Source of the DNA: an uncultured Lachnospiraceae bacterium
Lineage (GTDB): Bacteria > Bacillota > Clostridia > Lachnospirales > Lachnospiraceae
Reading direction: 5' to 3'
Assembly (NCBI GenBank): GCA_947246015.1
Contig: CAMXQE010000041.1
Coordinates: 1-33,799 of the forward strand
DNA length: 33,799 nucleotides
A program made the position numbers and the translations under genes. The notes below the pieces were generated by a model, which saw only the letters and a list, made by a program, of their open reading frames with translations, was not told the DNA's origin and ran no database searches. The stretch's first letter is position 1; each line of letters opens with the position of its first letter. Positions 32,156 through 33,799 of the stretch are shown here, piece after piece.

Positions 32156-32587
32156 TTATTCTTCTAAAGCATTACGCAGTTTTTCATAAAGCTGGTCAAA
32201 GGCTTTAAAATCTTCCTCTGATAAAACTTCTGAAAAAAATTGGTTTAATTCTTCTGATTTTATAAGATTGTGCGTTCGGAAATTCTTTCCACGTTCAGTT
32301 AAGACAACAATTTTTTTTCTTGCGTCTTCTGTACTATTCATTCTCGAAATAAACCCTTTTTGTTCCAAAAGAAGCAGCATTTTGGAAGTAGTGGCTCTAT
32401 TGATCACAAGAGCTTTTTCAATATCCTTTTGTGTAACTTCATGATCTTTATTTTCATATAGGTAATCAATTACTAAAAAACCAGAATGACTGATAAAAGG
32501 GTATTCATCATTCGTAAATAATGCATAAACTTTTTTTGTAATCAGATTATTAAGATGTTTAATTTTCAGTCCAAATGCGGTATGCAA
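32156..32587 (-). CDS. MarR-family transcriptional regulator
   Basis: The protein (143 residues from the chosen start) has the MarR winged helix: VIDYLYENKDHEVTQKDIEK, then INRATTSKMLLLLEQKGFI and the wing RMNSTEDARKKIVVLTERG, flanked by dimerisation helices. MarR proteins usually repress drug-efflux genes and release DNA on binding a phenolic or drug-like compound. A GTG at 32596 overlaps the ribosome site, so TTG at 32587, 6 bases after GAGGTG, is chosen. The gene has a consensus promoter overlapped by palindromes, and the MATE unit begins 79 bases after its stop. Confidence 0.9.
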   Translation of the reverse strand: MHTAFGLKIKHLNNLITKKVYALFTNDEYPFISHSGFLVIDYLYENKDHEVTQKDIEKALVINRATTSKMLLLLEQKGFISRMNSTEDARKKIVVLTERGKNFRTHNLIKSEELNQFFSEVLSEEDFKAFDQLYEKLRNALEE

Positions 32588-32605
32588 AAGTTTCACCTCT
32601 TTTTA

Positions 32606-32648
32606 GTTTGCTAGCATACATTATATGTATCAATACATATTTTGTCAA
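32606..32648 (-). promoter_or_regulatory. consensus promoter with overlapping palindromes for the MarR gene
   Basis: TTGACA (32648-32643) and TATAAT (32625-32620) are 17 bases apart on the minus strand, a perfect match to consensus. ATACAT-TAT-ATGTAT (32616-32630) and ATGTAT-CA-ATACAT (32625-32638) overlap the -10 box and spacer. GTTTGC-TA-GCATAC (32606-32619) lies at the start site and resembles the MATE-side palindrome. Autorepression is likely. Confidence 0.75.
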
Positions 32649-32693
32649 GGTTGATTATTCTAATGCTTGATGTCCTTCCGTAATTATCCGTTT

Positions 32694-32768
32694 TTAACTA
32701 GAACTTCTTCGATTGGTAAAGCCTTTGCGCTTTTCCTGCGCTCGCTTGGTGGTGTCTGCTTTCTTCAT
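32694..32768 (-). CDS. possible 24-residue basic peptide
   Basis: ATG at 32768 has GGAG 7 bases upstream and opens a frame of 24 codons beginning MKKADTTKRAQEKRKGF, rich in Lys and Arg. It lies between the acetyltransferase terminator and the MarR promoter. No family is recognised. It could be the truncated start of a lost gene; evidence for a real product is only the ribosome site and position. Confidence 0.3.
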   Translation of the reverse strand: MKKADTTKRAQEKRKGFTNRRSSS

Positions 32769-32794
32769 TCTCTGCTCCTTTACATACAAAAGGA

Positions 32795-32822
32795 GCGCAT
32801 AGATTTTTTATTTTCTATGCGC
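32795..32822 (-). terminator. terminator downstream of the acetyltransferase gene
   Basis: GCGCATAGA (32795-32803) and TCTATGCGC (32814-32822) form a perfect 9-pair stem with a 10-base AT loop. On the minus strand it is followed by TCCTTTTG. It lies 62 bases after the acetyltransferase stop. Confidence 0.7.
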
Positions 32823-32884
32823 CCTAACCGATGTGCTACTTATTTTGTTATAATTATGCTAATTGTTAGCTGATAAACCTCATC

Positions 32885-33298
32885 TTACTTACGAATGACT
32901 TTCCTCATACCTGAACCACAAAATTCATGCGGAATTATCTTAAATCCCATTTTCTCGTAAAATGTTTCTTTTCCTTTTTCTGCTATCAACTGTATACTGG
33001 AACGCCCGCCGATTGGTGTTGCCCTGTCAACATATTCAATTATCATACTGATAATTTTTTTGCCAATACCTTGTTTCTGATAATTTGGCTGTACCACAAT
33101 ATCAGCTATCATATAATACATTCCGTCACCTATCAATCTCCCCATTCCAATAGTTTGGTTATCATCAACCGCAGTTATTGTGTATATACTACTGTTAAGA
33201 GCTTTTTGTGTCTGCTCTTTTGAAAAAAGCAACCACTCAACACTTTCCCTTAACTTACAATAATCGTCATAGCACAACACATTTTCTTTATATTCCAT
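32885..33298 (-). CDS. GNAT-family N-acetyltransferase
   Basis: The 137-residue protein has the GNAT core: beta strands with YTITAVDDNQTIGMGRLIGD, then ADIVVQPNYQKQGIGKKI, where QKQGIGK (about 74-80) forms the acetyl-CoA pyrophosphate loop, and the late FYEKMGFKI motif. It transfers an acetyl group from acetyl-CoA to an unknown amine. ATG at 33298 is chosen because GGAGG lies 8 bases upstream; an upstream TTG overlaps that site. It lies among accessory genes and ends at its own terminator. Confidence 0.9.
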   Translation of the reverse strand: MEYKENVLCYDDYCKLRESVEWLLFSKEQTQKALNSSIYTITAVDDNQTIGMGRLIGDGMYYMIADIVVQPNYQKQGIGKKIISMIIEYVDRATPIGGRSSIQLIAEKGKETFYEKMGFKIIPHEFCGSGMRKVIRK

Positions 33299-33347
33299 GT
33301 GCTTTTCCTCCAATACTAACTTTCTGACTTATAAATACACTTTTTAT

Positions 33348-33683
33348 TCAAATATGGATTTGGAAACCCTCAAAATCAAATATTCCTGCCCCCTGCTTTA
33401 ACATTCCCATGTCAGCTAATTCACTAAAGGCTTTATCAATCCTCTCAATTATGCTGACAGAAACATTAAGCTGATGATGTGCGGGCAAAAGCCGCTTTAT
33501 CTCCAAAGATTTTACTTTTTTAACAGACTGCCAAAAAAGAGAAGGGTTAGTTGTCGGATAAAAAGCGTCAAGGCAACCGCTATATATTAAATCACCTGAA
33601 AACAAATACTCCCGTTCTGGCTCATAGAAACAGCAATCACAAACGTTTCAAAGAAAAAAGCCATGCGACTAATTTACGCTCAT
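33348..33683 (-). pseudogene. broken MBL-fold hydrolase gene (C-terminal part with remnant start)
   Basis: The readable part (minus strand from about 33645 to 33348) encodes EPEREYLFSGDLIYSG, DAFYPTTNPSLFWQSV and LLPAHHQL, the C-terminal part of a metallo-beta-lactamase-fold hydrolase with its late metal-site Asp and His. The N-terminal HxHxDH half is missing. Upstream an ATG at 33683 with GGAGG 10 bases before it reads only four codons before a stop, and a stop also interrupts the frame that joins the C-terminal part. The gene therefore appears to have lost its middle by an internal deletion. A short in-frame ATG product (85 residues) is unlikely to be active. Confidence 0.7.
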
Positions 33684-33720
33684 TTTCTTTAATCCTCCAT
33701 TGTCATCAATTATTTTTTAT

Positions 33721-33799
33721 TTAAGAAACATTAGCTTTTTCATCGGATTTTCTTAACATTTCTTCCATCGCTTTCACATATTCATCAAATGTCATAACC
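33721..33799 (-). CDS. C-terminal end of an unidentified gene at the window edge
   Basis: The frame is open from the window edge to a stop at 33721 and ends MTFDEYVKAMEEMLRKSDEKANVS, a charged amphipathic helix. The ATG at 33795 could start a 24-residue peptide, but the open frame to the edge suggests the tail of a longer protein. No family is recognised. The broken MBL gene starts 37 bases downstream with its own ribosome site. Confidence 0.35.
   Translation of the reverse strand, partial: VMTFDEYVKAMEEMLRKSDEKANVS

Overview
The window looks like a chromosomal segment of an anaerobic Firmicute, most likely Lachnospiraceae (Clostridium cluster XIVa). This is an inference from gene content and protein style: YhaM, MutS2 with an Smr domain, VanW/G5 surface protein, class II GalT, strong GGAGG ribosome sites and moderate GC. 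No rRNA, tRNA, CRISPR array, phage module or intact insertion sequence was seen.

Left part (1-12.2 kb). A minus-strand group holds rlmD (cut by the window edge), the YhaM exonuclease and a membrane-anchored HtrA-PDZ protein whose catalytic His and Asp are missing. Divergent from it runs mutS2, followed by an OmpR-type response regulator and its histidine kinase. Facing these is a minus-strand run: trmL, a small XRE regulator, an ECF sigma factor, a zinc-finger membrane anti-sigma factor and a 62-residue protein. A SIMPL lipoprotein is divergent from trmL, and the shared intergenic region carries regularly spaced CTTAA boxes.

Middle part (12.2-25.4 kb). A compact minus-strand cluster reads: a 35-residue membrane protein not covered by ordinary gene calling, a VanW/G5 protein, a lone AIR-synthase-like protein, an Lrp/AsnC regulator, an aminotransferase (4-bp overlap with the regulator) and a glycerophosphodiester phosphodiesterase. 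A divergent gene encodes a membrane-anchored helical-repeat protein of unknown function. Then come nth, a B12/radical-SAM enzyme, a plus-strand XRE regulator, and an AraC-galK-galT galactose (Leloir) cluster. Between the XRE gene and galT lie two tandem copies of a hairpin element whose variable stems have changed in a compensatory way.

Right part (25.4-33.8 kb). After a GC-rich, heavily folded 200-bp block with no convincing gene, composition becomes AT-rich and the genes look accessory. An operon under a near-consensus promoter encodes a six-helix membrane protein, a winged-helix regulator, a large FtsX-type permease and an ABC ATPase. Next is a resistance-like group: DHFR/RibD-like reductase, MATE exporter, a 41-codon remnant of a cytidylate-kinase-like gene, a MarR regulator, a GNAT acetyltransferase and a broken metallo-beta-lactamase-fold gene. 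The MarR gene and the MATE transcription unit share related palindromes, so MarR probably controls both. Three genes of this group appear to start with TTG behind strong ribosome sites. The region looks like a mosaic of transferred and decaying genes.
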